Source: Nemophila menziesii (taxonomy: Eukaryota > Streptophyta > Magnoliopsida > Boraginales > Hydrophyllaceae). Taken from it: a stretch of DNA of 64,000 nt. Every line of letters begins with the position of its first letter. The stretch's first letter is position 1. Shown here piece by piece: positions 1 through 9,489 of the stretch. The translations under genes were made by a program, and so were the position numbers. A model generated the notes under the pieces. The model was not told the DNA's origin. It searched no databases and worked only from the letters and a program-made list of their open reading frames with translations. The DNA is taken from positions 14,680,001 to 14,744,000 of the forward strand of contig JARWIR010000008.1 in NCBI GenBank assembly GCA_029959085.1, written 5' to 3'.

Positions 1-411
1 GGAGGGATTATTCTAAAATGGATAGGATATTAATCAAAGTTCCAGCCTTATGTATTACTATGGAAGAAAAGATATATTTATACTAAAATATTTTAATCCA
101 CATATACTTAAAAAACTCAGTCTCTCTATTATTGAATAATAAATTTTAAGATAAAAAATGGTATACAGCCGAAAACGTTGAGAATTCCAGAAAATGATAG
201 GTTTTAGAAAAAAAAAAAAGTAATTTTGCACAAGCAGGAGCATCTAAAAAAGTACCACCAACTATAGGTGACATCTTTGAGGTGACATTTATACAAAAAA
301 TGTCACTAATTATAGGTACAGTATAATAAATGTCACGAAATATACTATAGGTGACATTTTTGAAAAAATGTCACCTAATAAGTGTCACTAAATACCTTTT
401 TTTTTGTAGTG
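1..411 (-). mobile_element. CACTA (En/Spm) element, terminal part only
   Basis: The stretch ends at 411 with ...TTTTTGTAGTG. On the minus strand this reads CACTACAAAAA, the canonical CACTA terminus. Inside it, at about 260-390, the motif AGGTGACATTTT and its complement AAAATGTCACCT alternate several times, as expected for CACTA subterminal transposase-binding repeats. The element body lies to the left, outside the window, so no coding region is visible. A 3-bp target duplication cannot be tested without the other end. The motif differs from the TCGTCGCTA repeats of the two CACTA remnants at 35.7-40.5 and 50.75-56.8 kb, so this is a different family. Confidence 0.75.
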
Positions 412-668
412 TGTAGAAGCCAAGAACGTCTTCTATTATCGCCCTTCCCCTGCCCCAAGTGGCCCAAGTTCGTTTCACAAAATTACTCGTGGTATAGAAT
501 TCAACAAATCGATTGTTTCGAAGAATCGATAGGTAAGATTCGTTAGGAGGTAACTCGTGTGTACCTTAGGTGAGCAAAGCTGGTTTTTCCCATGGTGGCA
601 ACGCAAGGTGTTCCACTCTGTAGCGAACAAGAACCTCATCTCTTCGTATTTCCCTTCTATTGTCAAAA
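412..668. other. Unannotated flank between CACTA end and MITE
   Basis: No recognisable gene. It is less AT-rich than its surroundings. The minus strand reads as possible coding sequence for short stretches, and the segment continues after the MITE at 862-900. It could be remnant exon sequence split by the MITE, but no family is recognised. Confidence 0.3.
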
Positions 669-861
669 AGAGTAATGATATATACCACCCAAATTCATAC
701 CACCCAATTATTACCCATGATGTGGCGTGAATTGGTTGGAAATATATCTTTGATCATATCAAGAAAATAAATTGATTAAAGACTTTTAACCAATCAATTC
801 ATGCCACGTCATGAGTGGTATACTTGAGTGGTATGAATTTGGATGGTATATATCATTACTC
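669..861. mobile_element. MITE, GAGTAATG family, copy 1
   Basis: The ends are inverted repeats: GAGTAATGATATATACCA at the left and the complement, ...TATATATCATTACTC, at the right. The inner halves (ATGTGGCGTGAATTGGTTGG and CCAATCAATTCATGCCACGTCAT) also pair, so the whole 193 bp folds as a hairpin. It is flanked by a 9-bp direct repeat TTGTCAAAA (660-668 and 862-870). There is no coding capacity. A second copy is at 13520-13685. A 9-bp duplication suggests a Mutator-like driver, but the second copy shows only 7 matching bases, so the superfamily is uncertain. Confidence 0.8.
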
Positions 862-900
862 TTGTCAAAATTGTTCATAGCGCGTCCCATACAGGTACTC

Positions 901-1822
901 CTATTTATATATTATAAGACAGCTGCTCGTTATGATCGACAAGTCAGAGGTTGCGTGTTTTGGTAGTTTTTGCTGTCGAAACATAAATTTGAGATCTCCA
1001 TCGGATGATGTACCCATAGTATTGATAAAGATGGTGTTTTGTAGAGCTTGATTACACGATGCTATGTTAATTATAGGATTATTGTCTTCGAGAATTACTG
1101 GTCTATGTTGAGAAAGTTGAAGATGGAGGATGAACTTTGGGAGGTGGAGAGGATAACCTGTACACCAGATGGTCCTAGCTGGGAGTGGTCGAGAAGCGTT
1201 GGTGTGATCTTTCCTGTAGAAACCAAAAGAAAAACCTTTCGTCCTCACCCTTCCCCAACTCCAGATGGACCGAGCTTCTTCAGTAATCCATCGCATCCAA
1301 GTTGTGGGTCTTCGAAAGGAGTTCTGTGGAATACCCATCCCATGCATGAAACAGCAGATACTCCTCGTTCACCAGGATTTCGTCATCCAAAAATTTCCGA
1401 GCATCGTCAACAGAGGAGCTCATGGTCCTAGCTTCAGGGGAGTAGTTGTTTTGAAAGTATCCTGAAATATTGGACACCTTTGTAGTAGGAACACGTTGTA
1501 TGACTTTTGAAAATAAGTTCCACCTCTGTTGCGTTCTACTATCTTTTCTACCCAGAATAAATTTCTTCAAGAAGTCGAGATCCTTGTTATAACGAGTCAC
1601 CTTAGCTTTGTATCTTTGTATATGGAGATCTTTACTGAGGAAACGTTTTAAACTTGTTCTAACAGTCGGAATTTTAACCATGAGAGAACACAGGGCTACA
1701 GTATAAAGATGTTTAGCGCCATGTTCATCGTGATGTATAAGGTGTATGGACTTCAAGAGATGTGAGAGGAGGAAAATCCAACCGAGAAGTCGTTGTTGAT
1801 ATTCATCGGAGAAGAAACTCAT
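901..1822 (-). CDS. Unrecognised ORF pair, possibly one frameshifted gene
   Basis: On the minus strand a 180-codon ORF runs 1822 to 1280 from an ATG in a reasonable context (CTCACCATGAG). It is rich in Lys, Ser and Leu and shows no motif I recognise. A 148-codon ORF in another frame overlaps its end and continues to 901. The two may be one coding sequence broken by a frameshift at about 1280-1350. The minus strand upstream (about 1830-1960) looks like a 5' leader. No signal peptide, membrane segment or known domain is seen. It may be decayed transposon coding sequence; chance ORFs are also possible. Confidence 0.3.
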
Positions 1823-2103
1823 GGTGAGGTGTTATGGTATGGATGCTGTGATGTAATATGAATAAAAACGAGGTGTATAAGCTTTGATTTGGTCAGATGT
1901 AGAAGGAAGAAGATGAAGTTTACTGTAGCAAATGGGATAAGGTCGAGAGCTTTTTCCCTTTTTTATTACACAGGAGCTCGGGGAAGAATAGTTTTGGTTA
2001 CTTTAACGAAGCATGATTTGATAGAAATAATTTACTAATATAAAAAATATCCTAGACAAAGCTATAATATAACAATCATACGAACAAATAAAAAAGGACA
2101 CCA

Positions 2104-2117
2104 TTCGTAGGACAAAT
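2104..2117. repeat. LINE target-site duplication, left
   Basis: TTCGTAGGACAAAT (14 bp) is repeated exactly at 9361-9374, directly after the poly(A) tail of the LINE. A preceding A is also shared but cannot be told from the tail. This fixes the left boundary of the element. Confidence 0.93.
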
Positions 2118-2272
2118 ATATTGTACACCTTCTTTCGGTGCGATAGAGGCGAAATAGGATACGATTAGGGTTTTGGATTTTTTCATCTCTTCTTCTTCAA
2201 TTTTCAACGGTGGTCTTGGTTTCTTCAATCTATTGGCTATTATTTCAAGCTCCGACTTTGATTTAACACACG

Positions 2273-5185
2273 ATGGGGCTATCTACAGATGGTTTATGGC
2301 GAACTCGAAGCGCTTCTCTCCTACTTTTTGAAGGTTTTATGGATACACTCATACCTTTTGTTTCGGCTCATTCAGATCCACAAACGGAGGTCAACTTGAT
2401 GAATACCTCACTACTACGGGTACCTTTTGATCTGGTTAACAGTCCATCTGGTTTTAACTTTTCTTCTATTCTGGTTTTTGGGGTTTTTGTGGTAGCGGAT
2501 TTGCAACAGGCCAGGGGAGTGGGAAGAAGGTTGTTTTGGGTATGGAAACATTTTGGGAACGAGATGGATAAGGATTTGAGTGGTTGGCAGACGGATGGCG
2601 GGATTTGTCAACGGCGTTTAGGTAGTGATAAGATGGTTAGAATCCTCCTGACGAGGAGGTACGCGACGGGGATGTTGGACAGTTCCGTCAACGAGCTTTG
2701 CTCCGATCATCGGAAAACTGTTACACGGAGGACCACAGTGAAGAACAAAGAATACTACGGGTTGGAATTGAAGCTCTGGTTGAGGAGAACCGATATGAAT
2801 TGGGGTGGATTTGATGGTACTCTGTGCATAAGGGTTAGTCCCTCCATTAATACGGCGGCACTAGTTGATCAACACTCTCAACCTGAGCTCGCTAGAGGCG
2901 GTGGAGATGTGGGGGTCGACGAGGAGATGAATTTTGAGAGGCTACAACTAAAGGGCTATATGAGATTGGGCCTTGTGAATGATATGGGCTCTTTATGGGG
3001 CTTATGTGAATGGATTATGATTTCGGTTGATGTGGGCCAAGACTTTAATTGGAAATTGGTAGTGATATGGGCTTACGAGGATAACAAGGTGATTAGGTGG
3101 CAACCATGCAAGGTTAGGCTCAGGGCTAATGATGATAAGTTGGGATTTACTAGGAGAGTTTATCGGTTCACATGGATTAGTGGGACACGCGTGAACATAA
3201 AATCAATTGCTAACCAGACTTATTACACGGTAGTAGTCCAACTGGCTCTCCTCGAATTTCCCAACCACCGCTTCATTTCCATGGTCCAACTTTTAGTATA
3301 TAAGGTAACGACGTTCATACTTCTCATTTTTTACTTACATTCTCGTACTACTAATCTTTTCTTCTCTTGTTCTCTTTGCACTTTCTATACACTGGTTTCT
3401 CACCTTTCTTCTTTGCGTTGGTACGCTATTTCCTTAATGGCTACACATTCTCGTCATGCTTTACCGGTAACCTTCCTTGACCCGATGGAAGAGGAGGAGA
3501 TAGGGGTTATCGAACTTGACATCAAAGTAAGGAGAGTGGAAAATCTTGATAAAGGGCGAGTTCTTATGGTTCGTATCATGGGGGATGAACGAGTGAATCT
3601 TGCTGGATTTCGCCGTTGGATATTTGATAGGTGGCATGTTCGAGGTAACGTGATCGTATCTGAGGTAAGTAATAATTTCTTCAAGCTTGAGATTGATGAT
3701 CAACGCGAGCGAGACAGACTTTGGGCTCTTAGACCAGGTAATATGATTGGTTTTCATGCTGGCTTTACGAAAGGTAGTGGTATGTTTAATGGTACTTTTA
3801 CTACTTCTAATTACTCTGCTGCTTGGATCCAAGTGGGAGGGTTAGCGCATGTTCAGAACACTATTAAGACTATTAGGAAAATCACTAGAACCTTTACTGA
3901 TTTGGAAGAAATTGATTTTCCTGAGGATGATAATGCTATTGTTCCCGTTCTTAGGTTTAGGGCTGCCTTTCGTGTGCTTGGCCCACTCCCTCCTGGTGTT
4001 TTTCTTCGGCAGGAGGATGGTGTGGGGTGGGTTACCTTTAAATATGAAAATGTTGGATTATTTTGTTTTGAATGTGGTAAGCTAGGTCACAAAAGAGATA
4101 ACTGCGATGATCCTATCGATAAAGACGGTATTTCTTCGGTTAAGCTCAGGTTGATAACATGGAATATGGAGAACGTCATTAAAGATACTCTTACTCATCC
4201 TTTGTTTGGTATTAGACGTCGAGTGGGGGATAACTTCACCTCCCATGGCCAGGTCTTTCATTGGGATCGTGATAATGATGGTGCTCCTTCTAACCAACAG
4301 GGTGACAGAGCGAGGGAGGAGCGTTCTAAGAGAAGGAATGATAAGGACAACTCGAATCGTCGTGAAGAGACTGATGAGACTTCTGAAACTCGTGGAGATG
4401 TGGATATGGATGGAGATAATAGGGGCAGAACTAGGAATGGGTTAGATGAAGTTATTGGGGAAGCAGTTAGGAGAGGTAACTTTACCCAACAGGCGGTTCG
4501 CACGGTGTTTATTAGTGATGAAGAACATGAGCAGAAGAGTAAGTCAGAAGAAAACAAACGGAAATCCAAGGACACTTCAAACAAGTCTACGTATCAGAAC
4601 TTGACATCCAATACTGAAACAACGGAATCTGAGGAGGACAGTACTGCTAGGTTTAAATTTGGAAGCAACGCTGCAGCTAAGAAAAGGAGAATGGTGTATA
4701 AAAGACAATTTTCAACTCAAAACAAAAGGCAAAAGACTCAGTCTAATATTTATAGTGTTGAAGGAACCAAATTACGACAGTTAACTTTGGAAGAAAGGTT
4801 AGAACTTAGCGAGGCGATTGTGAATGCTACACCAGAAAGGGCTCAAGATGGAAACAAGGCGAAGGGTACTAAGGACTTGAGTAACAGTGATTTTGCAGAA
4901 CTTTATGGCGTGAAAAATGGGGACACAGAAAATGAAGTGGACGAGGATAAGACACCTGAGATTGAGGGGGGTACTGTGGCTAAAGTTGGATTAGGAGATA
5001 CAGCTAGGTTTACTGCTGGAGAGTTTAATGCTGGTGGTGTGGGAACTGCTATGGAGAGTGGGTTGGAGGAGGTTATGACTAAGGCTCGTGGAAGAGGAGG
5101 CGCAAGGATTCGTGGTAGGCCTAGGCGAGGAGGAAGAGGAAGACGAGGTAGCAGCCACCCGGAGATGGCTGCGAACCCAGAATGA
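2273..5185 (+). CDS. LINE ORF1 protein (DUF4283 and CCHC zinc knuckle)
   Basis: 970 codons. ORF1 proteins bind LINE RNA and act as chaperones in the ribonucleoprotein. A DUF4283-like region follows the Met at residue 405 (contains RVLMVRIMGDERVNLAGF and FFKLEIDDQRERDRLWALRP). A CX2CX4HX4C knuckle lies at Cys598, Cys601, His606, Cys611. A charged, low-complexity region follows (about 660-900), and the C-terminus is an RG-rich basic tail (RGRGGARIRGRPRRGGRGRR). The first ~388 residues precede the usual start of this family and match nothing I know. The more conventional starts are Met389 (nt 3437) or Met405 (nt 3485), which follow a pyrimidine-rich leader. The stop overlaps the ORF2 start as ATGA, suggesting termination-reinitiation. 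Confidence 0.88.
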   Translation: MGLSTDGLWRTRSASLLLFEGFMDTLIPFVSAHSDPQTEVNLMNTSLLRVPFDLVNSPSGFNFSSILVFGVFVVADLQQARGVGRRLFWVWKHFGNEMDKDLSGWQTDGGICQRRLGSDKMVRILLTRRYATGMLDSSVNELCSDHRKTVTRRTTVKNKEYYGLELKLWLRRTDMNWGGFDGTLCIRVSPSINTAALVDQHSQPELARGGGDVGVDEEMNFERLQLKGYMRLGLVNDMGSLWGLCEWIMISVDVGQDFNWKLVVIWAYEDNKVIRWQPCKVRLRANDDKLGFTRRVYRFTWISGTRVNIKSIANQTYYTVVVQLALLEFPNHRFISMVQLLVYKVTTFILLIFYLHSRTTNLFFSCSLCTFYTLVSHLSSLRWYAISLMATHSRHALPVTFLDPMEEEEIGVIELDIKVRRVENLDKGRVLMVRIMGDERVNLAGFRRWIFDRWHVRGNVIVSEVSNNFFKLEIDDQRERDRLWALRPGNMIGFHAGFTKGSGMFNGTFTTSNYSAAWIQVGGLAHVQNTIKTIRKITRTFTDLEEIDFPEDDNAIVPVLRFRAAFRVLGPLPPGVFLRQEDGVGWVTFKYENVGLFCFECGKLGHKRDNCDDPIDKDGISSVKLRLITWNMENVIKDTLTHPLFGIRRRVGDNFTSHGQVFHWDRDNDGAPSNQQGDRAREERSKRRNDKDNSNRREETDETSETRGDVDMDGDNRGRTRNGLDEVIGEAVRRGNFTQQAVRTVFISDEEHEQKSKSEENKRKSKDTSNKSTYQNLTSNTETTESEEDSTARFKFGSNAAAKKRRMVYKRQFSTQNKRQKTQSNIYSVEGTKLRQLTLEERLELSEAIVNATPERAQDGNKAKGTKDLSNSDFAELYGVKNGDTENEVDEDKTPEIEGGTVAKVGLGDTARFTAGEFNAGGVGTAMESGLEEVMTKARGRGGARIRGRPRRGGRGRRGSSHPEMAANPE

Positions 5186-8100
5186 TTGCTATGTTTTGGA
5201 ACTGTCAAGGGATTAGGGTACCCTTGACAGTCCAGGTTTTGAAAGCCATGGTTGGGGAGTACAAACCAACGGTGGCGTGCTTTTGTGAAACTATGCTTTT
5301 GGATTCAGATGCTAAACTGTTTGTTAGGAACTTAAATTTTGACAATTATTTTGTGGTGAACCCCCAGGGCAGTTTGAATCACTCTGGGGGGTTTTTGTTG
5401 ATGTGGGACTCGAAAGTCTCGGTTTGTATTTTGGACTCTTGCCCCTACTATATTACTGCTAGTATTAATGATAGTTTGAATTCGTATTATTATATTTTTG
5501 TCCACACTCCTAACGTTTATCTTGAACGACAAGTTGTGTACAACACGATTACAGAGTGGAGATCACGGCACGCAGGACCAATTATCTTAATGGGGGATTT
5601 CAATGATATTTCAAATAGCAACCAAAGACTCAGTACTTCTCCACCTAATCAACAATATATTTTAAATTTTAATCTTTTTATTTCTAACAATATGTTAACT
5701 GAAGTTCATAACTATGGTAGTTTCTTCACTTGGACTAATAGACAGGATGAGTTGAATGTTGTCAAATCCAAAATTGATAAGGTGTTTGCGACTACGGAAT
5801 GGCTTGATGAATTCCCTAATGCTACAGTGTACATCCCACCTGCGGTGGGATCTGATCACTCTCCCATTATCCTGCTACCCCATGGCAAAGGGAAAAGACA
5901 TATGAGATACTTTCGTTTTGAATCTAACTGGTACCTTCACCCCCAGTGTAGGGAGATTGTTGATAATACGTGGAACGTTCCTGTGGACAACTCTGCTCTC
6001 CAAGTGATCATTCATAAAAGAGAGGCCACTTCCAACGCCTTGGCAACTTGGGGAAAACTCGCATTCCCTAATAACAAGACTAAGATCAAAGAATTAGAGA
6101 GACAATTAATTCAGGATACTAATGCGCCAAATACCCCTCAACAACAAGGGGAGGAAATTTTAATCCGGGAACAACTCTTAATGTACTGGAAAAGAGAGGA
6201 AATTTATTGGTCAGACAGAGCCAGAGACCAGTGGATTCATTATGGTGATAAAAACACGAAATACTTTTTTGCACTTACTGCTCAAAGGCGTAATTGTAAT
6301 CGAATTGCGGGAATCCAGAACCCAGACGGGGAATGGATTCAAAAGGAGGACGCAATAAAAAACCTTTTTAATACCTATTACTCTAATCTTTTACACGAAC
6401 AGGACCCAACGGAGCTTACTGAAGCATTACGAGATATTCTTCCGAAGGTGACAACTGAGATGAATGATACTTTGACCAAAATCCCAGATGAAAATGAGAT
6501 CAGGGAAGCTGCCTTTGATATGAGCCCGAATAAAGCCCCAGGCCCTGATGGCCTGAACGGTAAATTCTTTCAGGAATATTGGGACATTATTGGTCCTGAT
6601 GTGGTTGACCTTGTGATTGACTTTTTCACCAATAATACACCGTTAACACTTCTAAATGAAACACTTATTACCTTAATACCTAAAGGCGACTGTCAGATAG
6701 GGGTGGGCGACTATCGCCCAATATCATGCGTGAACTTTGTGTATAAGGTGATTGCAAAGATATTGGCTAATAGGCTACAAATGCTAATTAACGATATTAC
6801 CTCTCCTACCCAATCTGCTTTTATTAAAGGACGGGCGATCCAGGACAATATCCTCATTGCTCAAGAAGTTTCTTTCTTTATGAAACGTAAACTGAAGAAC
6901 AAAGCTAATTTTGCGGCCATTAAACTTGACATGGCAAAGGCTTATGATCAGGTTAGGTGGGATTTTCTCCGTCTCTTACTTGAGAAATTGGGTTTTGCAC
7001 CCAAATGGGTACAATGGATCTGGAACTGTATATCTACGGTTACCTTTCAAATTAATATTAATGGAGAACGCCAACCTCCCTTCAAACCTGGCCAAGGAAT
7101 ACGACAAGGCGACCCTCTTTCACCCTTGTTATTTGCTTTACTTACTGAATCACTTATAACTCTTTTGGAAACTAAAGTTGAACAGGGAAGGATTACTGGA
7201 ATTCAGATAACACGGAATTGTCCGACTATTTCTCACCTTCTTTTTGCAGATGACTCTCTATTTTTTATTTCCTTAGATGGGGGTGACTTGCAGGAATTTC
7301 AGGAATGTATTGAGACATACTGCCGGTGTTCAGGACAGAAAATCAACTACCACAAATCAACAATATGTTTCAGTTCACAAACCCCTGAAGACATACGTCA
7401 ACAGGTGGTGGAAACCCTTCACATTACGGAATCTAGGGATTTGGGTAAATATCTTGGTATTCCACTTTGTCACAAGCGATCACGCATGGAAACTCTGAAC
7501 TGGATAGTGGAGCGGGTTTTTAACAAAGCACAAGGATGGATTGCTAAACTACTTTCGGAAGGGGGCAAAGAAATTCTTATCAAGGCCGTTTTGCAGGCTA
7601 TCCCTTGTTATGCTATGTCTATTTTCTCGTTTCCTATTGGATTTTGCAGGAAACTTTCGTCTATCATTGCTAGGTTCTGGTGGAACTCCCTGGAAAAAAG
7701 GAAAGTTCACTGGTTGGACTGGGAAAAGATGACTGCTGCTAAGGTGGTAGGGGGTATGGGTTTTAGAGACCTTAAGAGGGCTAACAGGGCACTCCTAGCC
7801 GCTCAGGCCTGGAGAATCCTTAGTAAGCCGAATCTTCTGGTTTCTAAAGTGTTAAAAGGGATTTATTTCCCGAACGGGACTTTTTTGGACATCAAATTGA
7901 GACAAAGTCGAACGTGGTCATGGGCTAGCTTGATTGAAGGAAGAGACCTCCTCGTGGAGCATGGCCACATACAGATAGGAAACGGAGAATCTACCAACAT
8001 CTGGAAACACAAATGGTTACCGTCAGGTATCATTCGAGATCATCCAATTGCTACTAACCTTGAAACGGTCAACCAATTGATGACACCTCAGGGGAATAGT

Positions 8101-8667
8101 TGGGACTGGGCAGTAATTGATAGCACCCTCCCCCAGCCTGTCCATGGGGAGGTGGCTAGGATTCCCCTCCTTGAACCGGAAGGTCAAGACACGTTTATTT
8201 GGCCTTTTACAAAATCTGGTACATATACTACGAAAACAGGCTACAAATTATTATCCCAAATTGCGATGAATGGAACGGCACAAACCTCACTCCAAGCGGA
8301 ACTTAATAACCCAAAACTGTGGAATAAAATTTGGAAATCTAATGTGCCTAACAAAGTCAGATCCTTTAACTGGAAGGCGTGCAGGAATCTACTACCTACT
8401 AAGCAGAATCTTTATAACAGACGTTGTAGCGATAGCAAATACTGCATCTGGTGCGAGAACCAGACGGATACGGTGGTACATATGCTGTTATCTTGTAATT
8501 TTGCAAAACAGGTATGGGCCGGTATAGCAATACAGGTACGGATACCAGAGGATGATCCTGATTCTATTGGAGACTGGCTTACCAAGATCTGTGACTCAAT
8601 GGACAACTCTATCTGGGAGGAGAACGTGTTAGCTGCATGTCTACAACTGACTCTTTGGAACATCTAG
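5182..8667 (+). CDS. LINE ORF2: endonuclease and reverse transcriptase, ended by an in-frame TAG
   Basis: 1161 codons. The N-terminal APE-type endonuclease has WNCQGIR (residues 5-11), MGDFNDI (137-143) and SDHSPI (224-229), the expected catalytic blocks. Reverse transcriptase follows, with motif A KLDMAKAYDQVRWDF (Asp583), GQGIRQGDPLSPLLF and catalytic FADD (688-691). The C-terminal zinc-binding domain of plant LINEs (zf-RVT) shows KIWKSNVPNKVRSFNWKA, a CIWC pair and HMLLSC. The frame stops at TAG (8665-8667) within TLWNI*KAK, where the family normally has Trp, so a TGG-to-TAG change is likely. The same frame continues without a break into RNase H (8677-9300). Confidence 0.95.
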   Translation: MIAMFWNCQGIRVPLTVQVLKAMVGEYKPTVACFCETMLLDSDAKLFVRNLNFDNYFVVNPQGSLNHSGGFLLMWDSKVSVCILDSCPYYITASINDSLNSYYYIFVHTPNVYLERQVVYNTITEWRSRHAGPIILMGDFNDISNSNQRLSTSPPNQQYILNFNLFISNNMLTEVHNYGSFFTWTNRQDELNVVKSKIDKVFATTEWLDEFPNATVYIPPAVGSDHSPIILLPHGKGKRHMRYFRFESNWYLHPQCREIVDNTWNVPVDNSALQVIIHKREATSNALATWGKLAFPNNKTKIKELERQLIQDTNAPNTPQQQGEEILIREQLLMYWKREEIYWSDRARDQWIHYGDKNTKYFFALTAQRRNCNRIAGIQNPDGEWIQKEDAIKNLFNTYYSNLLHEQDPTELTEALRDILPKVTTEMNDTLTKIPDENEIREAAFDMSPNKAPGPDGLNGKFFQEYWDIIGPDVVDLVIDFFTNNTPLTLLNETLITLIPKGDCQIGVGDYRPISCVNFVYKVIAKILANRLQMLINDITSPTQSAFIKGRAIQDNILIAQEVSFFMKRKLKNKANFAAIKLDMAKAYDQVRWDFLRLLLEKLGFAPKWVQWIWNCISTVTFQININGERQPPFKPGQGIRQGDPLSPLLFALLTESLITLLETKVEQGRITGIQITRNCPTISHLLFADDSLFFISLDGGDLQEFQECIETYCRCSGQKINYHKSTICFSSQTPEDIRQQVVETLHITESRDLGKYLGIPLCHKRSRMETLNWIVERVFNKAQGWIAKLLSEGGKEILIKAVLQAIPCYAMSIFSFPIGFCRKLSSIIARFWWNSLEKRKVHWLDWEKMTAAKVVGGMGFRDLKRANRALLAAQAWRILSKPNLLVSKVLKGIYFPNGTFLDIKLRQSRTWSWASLIEGRDLLVEHGHIQIGNGESTNIWKHKWLPSGIIRDHPIATNLETVNQLMTPQGNSWDWAVIDSTLPQPVHGEVARIPLLEPEGQDTFIWPFTKSGTYTTKTGYKLLSQIAMNGTAQTSLQAELNNPKLWNKIWKSNVPNKVRSFNWKACRNLLPTKQNLYNRRCSDSKYCIWCENQTDTVVHMLLSCNFAKQVWAGIAIQVRIPEDDPDSIGDWLTKICDSMDNSIWEENVLAACLQLTLWNI

Positions 8668-8676
8668 AAAGCCAAA

Positions 8677-9300
8677 ATGAAAATGCTCCATGAGCAACTC
8701 AATATTCACCCACAACAGGTAGTGCGTACTATACACGCAGCAATGAAAGACCTGTTTGGGACCACTTGGGACTTTCAACCATCTCCAGCCCCCCCTGTTA
8801 CTAGGATACCGGATACCAATCCTTTGACCGATACTGATTTGAATAATACTATCTTTATCTACACATGCGATGCGTCTTTTATTTCAGCTGATCAACCTAG
8901 TGGTATCGGGATTGTTCAGCGGAATACTCTTACCGGACAGCGTTTTACGTTTTCGAGCTCAACCTGGACAGATTCAGCAGCAGAGGGGGAAGCTTTAGCA
9001 GTTTTGGAGGCTTCTAAACTTTCCCTAGCACACCCTGGTGTTGAGACCGTCATCTGTTCAGATAACCTTGATTTTGTTCAAGGTCTCAAGTCGTTGCCAG
9101 CTGCATGGTGGAAAGTCCGGCCGTTCGTCACGCGGATTCGTAAATTGGTGGAGGATCATGGAGCCCTTCGCTTTAAGCATCTTCCGCGTAGATGGAATGG
9201 GTTGGCTGACCGAGCCGCGCGTTTAGCTAGGCAATCGGCGTCGCCGAACCTGAACCCCCTGAATCTGGGGGCTGCTTTTACGAGACTAGGGATCGGCTAA
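8677..9300 (+). CDS. LINE ORF2 C-terminal RNase H domain, cut off by upstream stop
   Basis: 207 codons in the same frame as ORF2, separated from it by one stop codon and three sense codons. It was therefore part of one ORF2 polypeptide (5182-9300, about 1372 codons). RNase H motifs in order: TCDASF with the first Asp, EGEALAVLEA with Glu, CSDNLDFVQGL with the second Asp, and RRWNGLADRAARLAR with the terminal Asp. The active-site residues appear complete. The domain removes RNA from the RNA-DNA hybrid during LINE replication. It would be made only by readthrough, or by internal initiation at the Met codons just after the stop. Confidence 0.88.
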   Translation: MKMLHEQLNIHPQQVVRTIHAAMKDLFGTTWDFQPSPAPPVTRIPDTNPLTDTDLNNTIFIYTCDASFISADQPSGIGIVQRNTLTGQRFTFSSSTWTDSAAEGEALAVLEASKLSLAHPGVETVICSDNLDFVQGLKSLPAAWWKVRPFVTRIRKLVEDHGALRFKHLPRRWNGLADRAARLARQSASPNLNPLNLGAAFTRLGIG

Positions 9301-9360
9301 GTTACACAGTTACACGGGTATCTTCGGGTGTATGCTAGACCAAAAAAAAAAAAAAAAAAA

Positions 9361-9374
9361 TTCGTAGGACAAAT
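9361..9374. repeat. LINE target-site duplication, right
   Basis: Exact second copy of TTCGTAGGACAAAT (see 2104-2117), directly after the A19 tail. Confidence 0.93.
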
Positions 9375-9489
9375 CAAAATATAATCCTACGAACCAAAAA
9401 TCAAACATAAATCAGGAAAAAAATAAATTCATTTGTCAAGAAATAAATTGCATATGTCAAGATAGGAAAGAGATAGCATCATTATACAA

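Larger units (their letters stand above)
2118..9360 (+). mobile_element. Full-length plant LINE (L1-like, RNase H-containing)
   Basis: A 7.24-kb non-LTR retrotransposon with a 5' leader, ORF1 (2273-5185), ORF2 (5182-9300, one internal stop) and a 19-A tail at 9342-9360. It is bounded by perfect 14-bp target duplications, the signature of target-primed reverse transcription, and is not 5' truncated. ORF1 has a DUF4283 region and a CCHC knuckle. ORF2 has APE-type endonuclease, reverse transcriptase, a zinc-binding C-terminal domain and RNase H. Near-complete ORFs and perfect duplications indicate a recent insertion. The TAG at 8665 would truncate ORF2 before RNase H, so this copy is probably not autonomous. 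Confidence 0.95.

Noticed and set aside
901..1465. Plus-strand ORFs at 1048-1431 and 1265-1465
   Set aside because: They overlap the longer minus-strand ORFs and have no recognisable motif.
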